From Colwellia sp. (lineage in GTDB: Bacteria; Pseudomonadota; Gammaproteobacteria; Enterobacterales; Alteromonadaceae), in contig DPHE01000013.1 in the NCBI GenBank assembly GCA_003521815.1, positions 1 through 22,014 on the forward strand: DNA of 22,014 nt, written 5' to 3'. The translations under genes were made by a program, and so were the position numbers. Below, piece after piece: positions 15,169 to 22,014 of this stretch. The notes under the pieces were generated by a model, which searched no databases, was not told where the DNA came from, and saw only the letters and a list, made by a program, of their open reading frames with translations. Each line of letters opens with the position of its first letter. Positions within the stretch are counted from its first letter, which is position 1.

Positions 15169-17817
15169 TTAGTTAGCCACAATGTTGAGTATTTTACCTG
15201 GAATATAAATAACTTTACGAATAGTGTTTCCTTCCGTAAATTTAACGACGTTTTCATCACTCAACCCAAGCGCTTCAACTGTTTCTTTACTAGCATCTAC
15301 AGCAACGGTGATTTTTGCTCTAAGCTTGCCGTTAACTTGTACGATAATTAGCTTTTCATCTTCAATTAATGCGCTGTTATCAACAGTTGGCCATGGATAA
15401 TTTTCTACGTCAGTATCATTGCGACCAATTGTTTGCCATAAGTAATGACACATATGCGGTGTAATCGGTGTAAGCATTAATACTACCGCGCGAAGTGCTT
15501 CAAGCATGACCGCTTTATCTTCATCAGATGTAATCGGCGCTTTGCTTAGATGGTTCATTAATTCCATAATGGCAGCAATTGCCGTATTAAACGTGTTACG
15601 ACGACCTATGTCATCGGTTACTTTAGCAATCGTTTTGTGTAATTCTCTGCGCAGTTTTTTCTGATCAGCGTTCAGTGTTAAACCGTCAATGTCATAATGC
15701 TTACCTTGACAAGTATCAACTGTGTCATATACCAATTTATAAACACGCTTAACAAAGCGATGAGAACCTTCAACGCCAGCATCTGACCATTCTAGGGTTT
15801 GCTCTGGTGGTGAAGTAAACATGATAAACAAACGGACAGTATCAGCACCGTATTTCTGAATAACAGATTGGGGATCGATACCGTTATTTTTTGATTTAGA
15901 CATTTTACTCATGCCCGCAGAAATAACCGCCTCACCATCTATTTTGCTGATAGCAGAAGTCACTTGGCCTTTTTCATCACGTTCAACAATAACATCATCT
16001 GGCGCAATCCATTCTTGCGCGCCATTATCGGCTTCACGATAATAGGTGTCTGCTAGTACCATGCCTTGGCAAAGTAATTTTTTGTAGGGTTCATCACATT
16101 GCACTAAACCAACATCACGTAATAGTTTGTGGAAAAAACGAGAATAAAGTAAATGTAAAATAGCATGTTCAATACCACCAATATATTGATCCACTGGCAG
16201 CCAATAATTAGCTTGGGCGGGATCAATCATTTGGCTGTTATCATTAGGTGAACAATAACGAGCGTAATACCATGAAGATTCCATAAAGGTATCAAAGGTA
16301 TCAGTTTCACGCAAAGCGTCTTCACCATTAAAGGTGGTTTTTGCCCACTGGGGATCGTCTTTAATAGGAGATGTTACGCCGTTCATCACGACATCTTCTG
16401 GCAATATAACCGGTAATTCACTTGTCGGAACAGGAACAGATTCACCATTAGCGAGGTTAACCATTGGAATGGGTGTACCCCAATAACGTTGACGAGAAAC
16501 GCCCCAATCACGTAAACGGAAATTAGTGGTTATTTTACCTTTATTCTCTTTTACTAATTTATCGCTGATGGCGGTAAAAGCGGCTTCAAAATCTAAACCG
16601 TCAAACTCACCTGAGTTGATCAATGTGCCTTTTTCAGTGATCGCCGCTTTGCTTATATCAGAAATATTAGCGTCATCACCTACTTCGCCACCACTTTCCT
16701 TCGAGGTAGTAATCACTTGCGTAATAGCTAAACCATACTTGGTCGCAAATTCATAATCACGTTGGTCATGTCCCGGTACAGACATCACCGCACCTGAGCC
16801 GTAGTCCATTAATACAAAGTTGGCAGCCCAAACAGGAACTAACTTACCGGTCAAAGGGTGAATAGCTTTAAAACCAGTATCTACACCTTTTTTCTCCATA
16901 GTCGCCATATCAGCGTCTGTGGTTTGATTACCTTTGCATTCTTGAATAAAATCGGCAAGCGTAGTGTTTCCGTTGGCGGCATTATTTTTTGAAGCAATGA
17001 GGGCTAATGGGTGTTCAGCGGCAAGTGCCATATAAGTAACACCCAGTAAAGTATCTGGACGAGTGGTATAAATATCAAAGCTTTCTTGTTTACCTTCAAC
17101 TAAACCGTCAACCTGAAACGTCATCTCAACACCTTGTGAGCGACCGATCCAATTACGTTGCATCGTTTTTACTTGTTCAGGCCATTCGGTTAACAGGTCT
17201 AAATCATCCAATAACTCTTGCGCATAATCGGTAATTTTAATAAACCATTGTGGAATCGCTTTCTTTTCAACAATAGCGCCAGAGCGCCAACCACGACCAT
17301 CAATAACTTGCTCGTTTGCTAATACAGTTTGATCAACGGGATCCCAGTTTACTGAAGCATTTTTTTTATAAACTAAACCTTTTTCATACAGTTTAGTGAA
17401 AAACCATTGTTCCCAACGATAATAATCAGGCTTACAAGTGGCTAATTCACGGCTCCAGTCATACCCAAAACCGAGTGAATTTAACTGATTTCGCATGTAA
17501 TCTATGTTTTTATATGTCCAGTTAGCAGGCGCAGTTTTATTTTTAATTGCCGCATTTTCCGCAGGTAAACCAAAAGCATCCCAACCCATAGGTTGCATTA
17601 CATTTTTACCTTGCATACGTTGGTAACGAGAAATCACATCACCCAAACTGTAATTACGTACATGGCCCATGTGTAGACGACCGCTAGGGTAGGGGAACAT
17701 AGCTAAACAATAGAACTTCTCTTTACTCTCGTCTTCAATCGATTTAAAAGTATTGTTTTCAGTCCAAAATTTTTGTACTGTGGCTTCAATCGCTTGGGAA
17801 TTATAAATGGCTTCCAT
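15169..17817 (-). CDS. leuS: Leucyl-tRNA synthetase
   Basis: This class I aminoacyl-tRNA synthetase attaches leucine to tRNA-Leu in the cytosol. The 882 residues are somewhat more than E. coli LeuS (860). The Rossmann fold carries the HIGH signature as HMGH (49-52, in PYPSGRLHMGHVRNY). The CP1 editing domain, which hydrolyses mischarged tRNA, shows TTRPDTLLGVTYMALAAEHP and the end block SVPGHDQRDYEFA. The catalytic core resumes with RDWGVSRQRYWGTPIP and WYYARYCSP. KMSKS is at 638-642, followed by the anticodon-binding domain and a C-terminal domain (IIVQVNGKLRAKI). It leads the minus-strand cluster, divergent from ybeL. No leader peptide or T-box was seen in the 269-base gap. Confidence 0.98.
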   Translation of the reverse strand: MEAIYNSQAIEATVQKFWTENNTFKSIEDESKEKFYCLAMFPYPSGRLHMGHVRNYSLGDVISRYQRMQGKNVMQPMGWDAFGLPAENAAIKNKTAPANWTYKNIDYMRNQLNSLGFGYDWSRELATCKPDYYRWEQWFFTKLYEKGLVYKKNASVNWDPVDQTVLANEQVIDGRGWRSGAIVEKKAIPQWFIKITDYAQELLDDLDLLTEWPEQVKTMQRNWIGRSQGVEMTFQVDGLVEGKQESFDIYTTRPDTLLGVTYMALAAEHPLALIASKNNAANGNTTLADFIQECKGNQTTDADMATMEKKGVDTGFKAIHPLTGKLVPVWAANFVLMDYGSGAVMSVPGHDQRDYEFATKYGLAITQVITTSKESGGEVGDDANISDISKAAITEKGTLINSGEFDGLDFEAAFTAISDKLVKENKGKITTNFRLRDWGVSRQRYWGTPIPMVNLANGESVPVPTSELPVILPEDVVMNGVTSPIKDDPQWAKTTFNGEDALRETDTFDTFMESSWYYARYCSPNDNSQMIDPAQANYWLPVDQYIGGIEHAILHLLYSRFFHKLLRDVGLVQCDEPYKKLLCQGMVLADTYYREADNGAQEWIAPDDVIVERDEKGQVTSAISKIDGEAVISAGMSKMSKSKNNGIDPQSVIQKYGADTVRLFIMFTSPPEQTLEWSDAGVEGSHRFVKRVYKLVYDTVDTCQGKHYDIDGLTLNADQKKLRRELHKTIAKVTDDIGRRNTFNTAIAAIMELMNHLSKAPITSDEDKAVMLEALRAVVLMLTPITPHMCHYLWQTIGRNDTDVENYPWPTVDNSALIEDEKLIIVQVNGKLRAKITVAVDASKETVEALGLSDENVVKFTEGNTIRKVIYIPGKILNIVAN

Positions 17818-18086
17818 TAATGGGGTCTCGAACGGTATATTTGGGATTTATTAGCGCTATTGTAATCATTTTATCTATAAATAAACGATTTAAAGGCACA
17901 GCAAATTTTAGTTTAAATTATCTCTTTAGAATACCTTATCTGGCTATAGCACGACAAGCTTAATTAAGTTTTATATACCTATTACCATTCAAAGTGCTCT
18001 ACAACATGTATCTTGATTAGTAACGGGTATATACTTAAAGTATGAACATAAAATTGGCAGCATTTTCGTTAATCTAGGGAAGCATT
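17818..18086. promoter_or_regulatory. Divergent leuS/ybeL promoter region
   Basis: This AT-rich, 269-base gap must hold the promoters for the minus-strand leuS cluster and the plus-strand zinc-ribbon gene. I see no convincing -35/-10 pair for either. On the minus side TACAAT (about 50-60 bases before the leuS ATG) is a weak -10 candidate. On the plus side AGGGAAG shortly before the ATG at 18087 is a good ribosome binding site. Confidence 0.45.
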
Positions 18087-18572
18087 ATGACAGAAAAAAA
18101 AGAATATTTAATGGAAGTTTATCAGAATCTTAGTGATTGGCTTGATGAGATGAAAGAGATTCAAAAGCCTCGAATTAATGAGCTAGTTAATCAAGCTAAA
18201 GCCTATACAAAAACGGCTGAAGGGATGACAGAAGAAAAATTGAATCAATTTGTTGATAACTTCACGTATGACTTACATGATTTTTATCAACTAAATCAGG
18301 CAGAAATAAAACATTCAATTTACCTGAATTTACTGAATGAAAGAATGTGGGCAAGCCTTGCTCACTTAACCGACAAATCGCAAGTTGAATGGGCTGAATT
18401 GGTGGACGATTTTGAACATGATGGAATTTACAAGGTTGGAGATATTATTGGTTTTGGCGAGTTAGTTTGCCAGCAATGTAATGAAAAAACTCATATCATG
18501 CATGCCAGTGAAGCAGTTGCCTGTGTAAAGTGTGGAGGTGATAGCTTTACTCGATTGCCACTTGATCCTTAA
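18087..18572 (+). CDS. ybeL: Zinc-ribbon protein, YbeL/DUF1451 family
   Basis: The 161-residue protein has a charged, probably helical N-terminal two-thirds (WLDEMKEIQKPRINELVNQA) and a C-terminal rubredoxin-like zinc ribbon with Cys128-x2-Cys131 and Cys146-x2-Cys149 (LVCQQCNEK and ACVKCGGDSF). This is the make-up of the DUF1451 family represented by E. coli YbeL, which is likewise divergent from leuS. Length is typical for the family (about 160). The molecular role is not known. The start at 18087 has a strong AGGGAAG site. No signal peptide or membrane segment is present, so it is likely cytosolic. Confidence 0.92.
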   Translation: MTEKKEYLMEVYQNLSDWLDEMKEIQKPRINELVNQAKAYTKTAEGMTEEKLNQFVDNFTYDLHDFYQLNQAEIKHSIYLNLLNERMWASLAHLTDKSQVEWAELVDDFEHDGIYKVGDIIGFGELVCQQCNEKTHIMHASEAVACVKCGGDSFTRLPLDP

Positions 18573-18608
18573 TGATAACAATTGAAATAATTATTCCCAA
18601 ACTTCATA

Positions 18609-18637
18609 TTGTTAACGCTTATTATTGTTAGTAGGAT
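18609..18637 (+). promoter_or_regulatory. Candidate promoter for the Lon-type protease gene
   Basis: TTGTTA at 18609-18614 and TAGGAT at 18632-18637 are 17 bases apart, each matching four of six sigma-70 consensus positions. The pair lies 67 bases upstream of the ATG at 18704, which has AAGGAT before it as ribosome binding site. No heat-shock (sigma-32) type promoter was recognised. Confidence 0.3.
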
Positions 18638-18703
18638 ATTTTACGAGTACACTTGTGATACAGACTTTCTAGTCTTTTAACGTATTAATTTTCAAGGATA
18701 TCC

Positions 18704-21097
18704 ATGTTCACAACGTCTGCTTCTCAATGCAAACTCAATGCTTCTCAACTTAGTTCTCCTTTATCCGCAGCTATTTTTTCTCAACAGCAATCTCCTAGCG
18801 AAATAGCACAGACTTTTGTTGGTCATAATAGAGCTAAAGAGGCACTTGAGTTTGGTCTGTCGATGAGCTCCGTTGGCTTTAATGTCTTCGCTATGGGCGA
18901 GCACGGAACAGGTAGACAAACATTAATAAAGCAAATGTTAACCGCGCTAGCAAAAGAACAATTAAGTCCTGTAGAGTGGTGTTATATCAATAACTTTGAC
19001 GAAAGTCATGCACCTTATAGCCTTTATGTAAACCCTGGTGATGGGAAGCAATTACTATCACGGATAAATAAGTTTATTGATGAATTAATGGACTTGTTTC
19101 CGGAGATTTTTGATAACCCAGGTTATCAAAGGCATAAATCAGCAATAGATAGGGACTTTAATAAAAAATATGATGAAGCGATTTCTAAGGTTGAAGAGAT
19201 AGCCTTAAAAAGTAATGTTTCATTATACGAAGAAAATGGCGAAGTAGGTTTTTCACCTTTAGTTGATGGGAAACCATTAAATGACAAAGAGTTTGCTAAT
19301 ATAGATGAAACAGAACGCGCTAAGTTTTATCAATTATTGTCAGAGCTTGAAGTGGTGCTTGCTGAGCAACTACTTGAACTACCACTGTGGAAACGAGAAT
19401 CGTCAGATAAATTACGACAGTTAAAAAATGAAACCGCAGAGCAAGCCATTCAGCCTTATTTAACAGAACTTGAACAAGAATTTGCTAATAATCAAGGGGT
19501 GCTAAAATACCTTAGTAAAGTCAAAGCCCATATTGTAGATGCCTCGTTAGAGATTTTAGTTAATGACGATGACGATGCGCCTAATGATAAAGAGTTACGT
19601 AAATTAATGGTTGAACGGTTTTTACCTAATTTACTCGTACCGCGTGACGTTAATGATGGCGCTCCAGTCGTTTATGAACAAAATCCTACCTATCAAAATC
19701 TTTTTGGTCATGTCGACTTTTCTAGTTTTCAAGGCAGTAGTTATACTAGTTATCGATTAATTAGGCCTGGCGCACTCCATAAAGCCAATGGGGGGTATTT
19801 GTTGCTTGATGCAGATAAATTATTAACTCAGCCTTTAGTATGGTCGCGTTTAAAACTGGCTTTAAAAACAGGACAGGTAACAATAGAGAATCCATACTCT
19901 GATTCTAGTCAACCGGGAGCATATAGCTTACAACCTGAAAAAATCCCTTTGCAAGTGAAAGTGATATTACTTGGTGATGCTGAAATTTATTATACCTTAC
20001 AAGACTATGATCAGGAATTTACCGAATTATTTAGAGTACTAGCTGATTTCGATCGTCATTTAGAAAAAAGCGATGAGAATTTACAGGCTTTTGGTAACTT
20101 AATTCGTCAACGCGCCTTGAAACATAATTACCCAGAAATTGATGATGAAGCGGTGCTTGAATTAGTACGTTATGCGTTAAGGCGAGCAGAGCATCAACAT
20201 AAAATTTCAGCGAACATTGTGCAGGTAAATGACTTGCTAGATGAAGCTAATTATTGTCGGGGTAATAGTGGAACTAAAGGTAGATTGACCGCTGAGCATA
20301 TTGCCATGGCACTAGCGGCTAAAAAACGTCGTACTGGTCGATTAAGTGAGACTTGGCTGGATGAAATAAAAGAACAACAAGTATTAATCAGCACTGAAGG
20401 TGATTATGTTGGTAAAGTTAATGGTTTAACCGTTTTAGAAATTGGTGATAGTGTTTTTGGCACGCCTGCTCGTATTACGGCAACGGTTTATGCGGGTAGT
20501 CAAGGAGTGACAGATATTGAGCGTGAAGTTGATTTGGGTAAATCTATTCATTCCAAAGGTGTGTTGTTATTAACGGGATATTTAGGTCATAAATATGGTC
20601 AAAACATCCCGGTGGCAATTTCAGCTAATATCGCTATAGAGCAATCTTACGGTCATATTGACGGAGACAGCGCCTCAATGGCTGAACTCTGCGCGCTCAT
20701 ATCCGCTATTACTTTATTGCCTATCGATCAGAGTTTAGCGATTACGGGCTCAATTAATCAACATGGTGAGGTGCAATCTATTGGTGGCGCAAATGAAAAA
20801 ATCGAAGGCTTTTTTCAACTATGTAAAGACAAAGGGTTAACGGGTAAGCAAGGTGTCATTATCCCTAAAACCAATGTGATTAATTTAATGCTTAACAGTG
20901 AAGTGATTGAAGCGGTAGCGTGTGGCCATTTTGCTATTTATGCGGTAGAAACGATAGACCAAGCATTAGAGTTATTGATGGCAACAACAGCAGGTACGAT
21001 GAATAGCACAGGAAGATACCCGCGCAAATCCATTCATAGTTTAGCGTTAGAAAAACTCGCTTACTTTGCTGAATTACTTGAAGGTGGTGAAGAGTAA
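18704..21097 (+). CDS. Lon-family AAA+ protease (LonB/YcbZ-like)
   Basis: The 797-residue protein combines an AAA+ ATPase of the AAA_32 type with a C-terminal Lon Ser-Lys protease domain. The glycine-rich loop near the N terminus reads GEHGTGRQT (65-73), with Arg71 where Lys is usual. A long, charged insertion (about 125-300) has coiled-coil character. NGGYLLLDADKLL (about 363-375) is the Walker B-like segment. The Lon domain shows GDSASMAELCALISAIT with catalytic Ser656 and GGANEKIEGFF with catalytic Lys699, plus TGSINQHGEVQSIGG. It lacks the N-terminal substrate domain of classical Lon and is longer than E. coli YcbZ (586). No membrane segments are present, unlike archaeal LonB. Known relatives are presumed ATP-dependent proteases; some lack clear ATPase activity. 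It stands alone between ybeL and the phasin gene. Confidence 0.93.
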   Translation: MFTTSASQCKLNASQLSSPLSAAIFSQQQSPSEIAQTFVGHNRAKEALEFGLSMSSVGFNVFAMGEHGTGRQTLIKQMLTALAKEQLSPVEWCYINNFDESHAPYSLYVNPGDGKQLLSRINKFIDELMDLFPEIFDNPGYQRHKSAIDRDFNKKYDEAISKVEEIALKSNVSLYEENGEVGFSPLVDGKPLNDKEFANIDETERAKFYQLLSELEVVLAEQLLELPLWKRESSDKLRQLKNETAEQAIQPYLTELEQEFANNQGVLKYLSKVKAHIVDASLEILVNDDDDAPNDKELRKLMVERFLPNLLVPRDVNDGAPVVYEQNPTYQNLFGHVDFSSFQGSSYTSYRLIRPGALHKANGGYLLLDADKLLTQPLVWSRLKLALKTGQVTIENPYSDSSQPGAYSLQPEKIPLQVKVILLGDAEIYYTLQDYDQEFTELFRVLADFDRHLEKSDENLQAFGNLIRQRALKHNYPEIDDEAVLELVRYALRRAEHQHKISANIVQVNDLLDEANYCRGNSGTKGRLTAEHIAMALAAKKRRTGRLSETWLDEIKEQQVLISTEGDYVGKVNGLTVLEIGDSVFGTPARITATVYAGSQGVTDIEREVDLGKSIHSKGVLLLTGYLGHKYGQNIPVAISANIAIEQSYGHIDGDSASMAELCALISAITLLPIDQSLAITGSINQHGEVQSIGGANEKIEGFFQLCKDKGLTGKQGVIIPKTNVINLMLNSEVIEAVACGHFAIYAVETIDQALELLMATTAGTMNSTGRYPRKSIHSLALEKLAYFAELLEGGEE

Positions 21098-21293
21098 TAC
21101 CCATTTTATTCAGTGCGTTATCTTATTGTGCGAAGAAAAACCTAGGTAAAGCGCATGTTTGAGCATTAGCGGTCTATTGGGGTTGAGAGGGACGTGGCAT
21201 TGGTACGTAAAGTTCAGTTAGCTGGCGGCAGTAATTTGATTAGATTGTTTTTACTTAATATCAAGGCTTTATGAAAATTTTGTGATGAATTGA
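21098..21293. other. Spacer between the Lon-type gene and the phasin promoter
   Basis: The gap from the Lon-type stop codon to the phasin ATG is 304 bases. The first 196 hold no open frame I would support and no strong terminator. The remaining part contains the phasin promoter and its inverted repeat. Confidence 0.6.
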
Positions 21294-21369
21294 TGCGGTG
21301 CAGCAAAAAGTTATTGACCAATATGTTTTTGCTAGGTATACTCACTTTAAATCTTATTGCTGCACCGCA
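21294..21369 (+). promoter_or_regulatory. Perfect 13-bp inverted repeat flanking the phasin promoter
   Basis: TGCGGTGCAGCAA at 21294-21306 is exactly repeated in inverse as TTGCTGCACCGCA at 21357-21369, with 50 bases between. The promoter lies entirely within the spacer. The left arm would not be transcribed from it, so the repeat is better read as a pair of protein-binding sites than as an RNA hairpin. The arms are rich in TGC/GCA, which recalls the TGC-rich sites described for the polyhydroxyalkanoate regulator PhaR; the link to PhaR is inference only. Confidence 0.7.
21314..21342 (+). promoter_or_regulatory. Sigma-70 type promoter of the phasin gene
   Basis: TTGACC at 21314-21319 and TATACT at 21337-21342 each match five of six consensus bases at the ideal 17-base spacing. 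This is the best promoter in the window. Transcription would begin near 21349, giving a leader of roughly 50 bases before the ATG at 21402. Confidence 0.75.
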
Positions 21370-21401
21370 GTACAAAACAAAATAAAACAGGAATCTTAAT
21401 T

Positions 21402-21773
21402 ATGTTTACTCAATTAACTGAACAATTAACAAATCAATTTACTACTGCAATGAAATCTTTCAGCGATACAGCGCAAGTTGAAACTGCAATGAAACCATTA
21501 AATAGCTTAGTAGAATTAAATACTAAAACAGTTGAGCAATTAATTAGCCAGCAAACGGCTTTAATTACGTCTATTTTAAATGACAGTATTGCTCAAACTA
21601 AAGCATTATCATCACAAACAGATTTTACAGCGGCTGTTGAATCACAAAAATCATTTAATGAAGCGCTTCAAGCTAAAGTTTCAGATTCAGCGAAAGAAGC
21701 TTACGCTGTTGTTACAAAAACTTCAGAAGAAGTAACTACTTTAGTTAAAGATTCTGTTAAATTACCTAAGTAA
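21402..21773 (+). CDS. Phasin family protein
   Basis: Phasins coat polyhydroxyalkanoate granules in the cytoplasm, and some members have chaperone or stress roles. From the ATG at 21402, with CAGGAAT upstream, the product has 123 residues, is Gln/Thr/Ser/Lys-rich and almost wholly helical, and lacks cysteine, tryptophan and membrane segments. Typical phasin features are the start MFTQLTEQLTNQFTTAMKSF, the LVELNTKTVEQLISQQ block and alternating hydrophobic positions throughout, ending in TTLVKDSVKLPK. An in-frame TTG at 21357 would add 15 residues but lies inside the inverted repeat, so I reject it. The gene has its own promoter and terminator and no PHA synthase neighbour in this window, so its link to PHA storage rests on the family alone. 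Confidence 0.88.
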   Translation: MFTQLTEQLTNQFTTAMKSFSDTAQVETAMKPLNSLVELNTKTVEQLISQQTALITSILNDSIAQTKALSSQTDFTAAVESQKSFNEALQAKVSDSAKEAYAVVTKTSEEVTTLVKDSVKLPK

Positions 21774-21814
21774 TATTCTTAGTGTAAATTTAGCGATTTA
21801 ATTATCGTGTTATG

Positions 21815-21848
21815 AAGGCCAGTATGATTACATACTGGCCTTTTTTAT
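21815..21848 (+). terminator. Intrinsic terminator of the phasin gene
   Basis: A perfect 12-bp stem, AAGGCCAGTATG (21815-21826) with CATACTGGCCTT (21831-21842), closes on the loop ATTA and runs into a six-T tract (21841-21846). It lies about 40 bases after the phasin stop codon. It is the only textbook intrinsic terminator in the window. Confidence 0.93.
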
Positions 21849-21919
21849 TGTCAATGATGATGTTTTCTACTTTGATGAAACATTATGTATGTAATAGTAA
21901 AAGCGTGCAGTGTTAACCG

Positions 21920-21948
21920 TTTATTTACAGGCATTTTTACGCTATAAT
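21920..21948 (+). promoter_or_regulatory. Candidate promoter for an off-window gene
   Basis: A perfect TATAAT at 21943-21948 is followed by GCGCG, a GC-rich discriminator of the kind seen at stringently controlled promoters of ribosomal and tRNA genes. The best -35 at 17 bases is a poor TTTATT (21920-21925). No coding start is seen before the window ends at 22014. Confidence 0.45.
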
Positions 21949-22014
21949 GCGCGACTATTTTTTAATTATCCTAACGAGTGAAATCGTTTAAAAAGATATA
22001 TTTGAAAAGATATA

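Noticed and set aside
15162..15260. An N-terminal extension of LptE reaching into leuS.
   Set aside because: It would precede the lipoprotein signal and overlaps leuS by 92 bases in another frame; lipobox position supports 15161 or 15158.
21924..21948. TTTACA as -35 with the TATAAT at 21943.
   Set aside because: The spacing is only 13 bases, too short for a sigma-70 promoter.

Overview
The window looks like part of an AT-rich gammaproteobacterial chromosome, most like Colwellia or a close alteromonad. This is inferred from the gene order leuS-lptE-holA-nadD-rsfS-rlmH-mrdA-rodA-rlpA-dacA with ybeL divergent from leuS, from the low GC and from the protein sequences. No database search was run. 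There are no rRNA, tRNA, CRISPR or intact mobile-element genes.

Layout. Positions 1-1582 (+) hold the decayed 3' part of a capsule/exopolysaccharide export gene with SLBB repeats. Then come pdxH (-), a small acidic protein gene (-) and tmcA (+), which encodes the acetyltransferase for the wobble cytidine of elongator tRNA-Met. Positions 4991-6294 are a gene graveyard: an unrecognised short minus-strand remnant, an ABC transporter remnant, and a FabH-like ketoacyl synthase carrying an internal deletion and two single-base deletions. Positions 6383-17817 are the long minus-strand housekeeping cluster, transcribed right to left. leuS charges tRNA-Leu, lptE encodes the LPS-assembly lipoprotein, holA encodes the DNA polymerase III delta subunit, and nadD serves NAD synthesis. 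rsfS and rlmH act on the ribosome. mrdA, rodA, rlpA and dacA build and trim peptidoglycan for the elongating cell. From 18087 on, plus-strand genes encode a YbeL-type zinc-ribbon protein, a Lon-family AAA+ protease and a phasin with its own promoter and a strong terminator. A candidate promoter for an off-window gene lies at the right edge.

No complete novel multi-gene system is visible. The best leads are: (1) a 41-codon ORF that exactly fills the rlmH-mrdA gap, is coupled at both ends, and resembles the 5' end of mrdA; (2) a perfect 13-bp inverted repeat flanking the phasin promoter; (3) a 14-bp tandem duplication of the dacA start codon that creates an out-of-frame upstream ATG; (4) the three-gene graveyard where lipB-lipA are usually found downstream of dacA.
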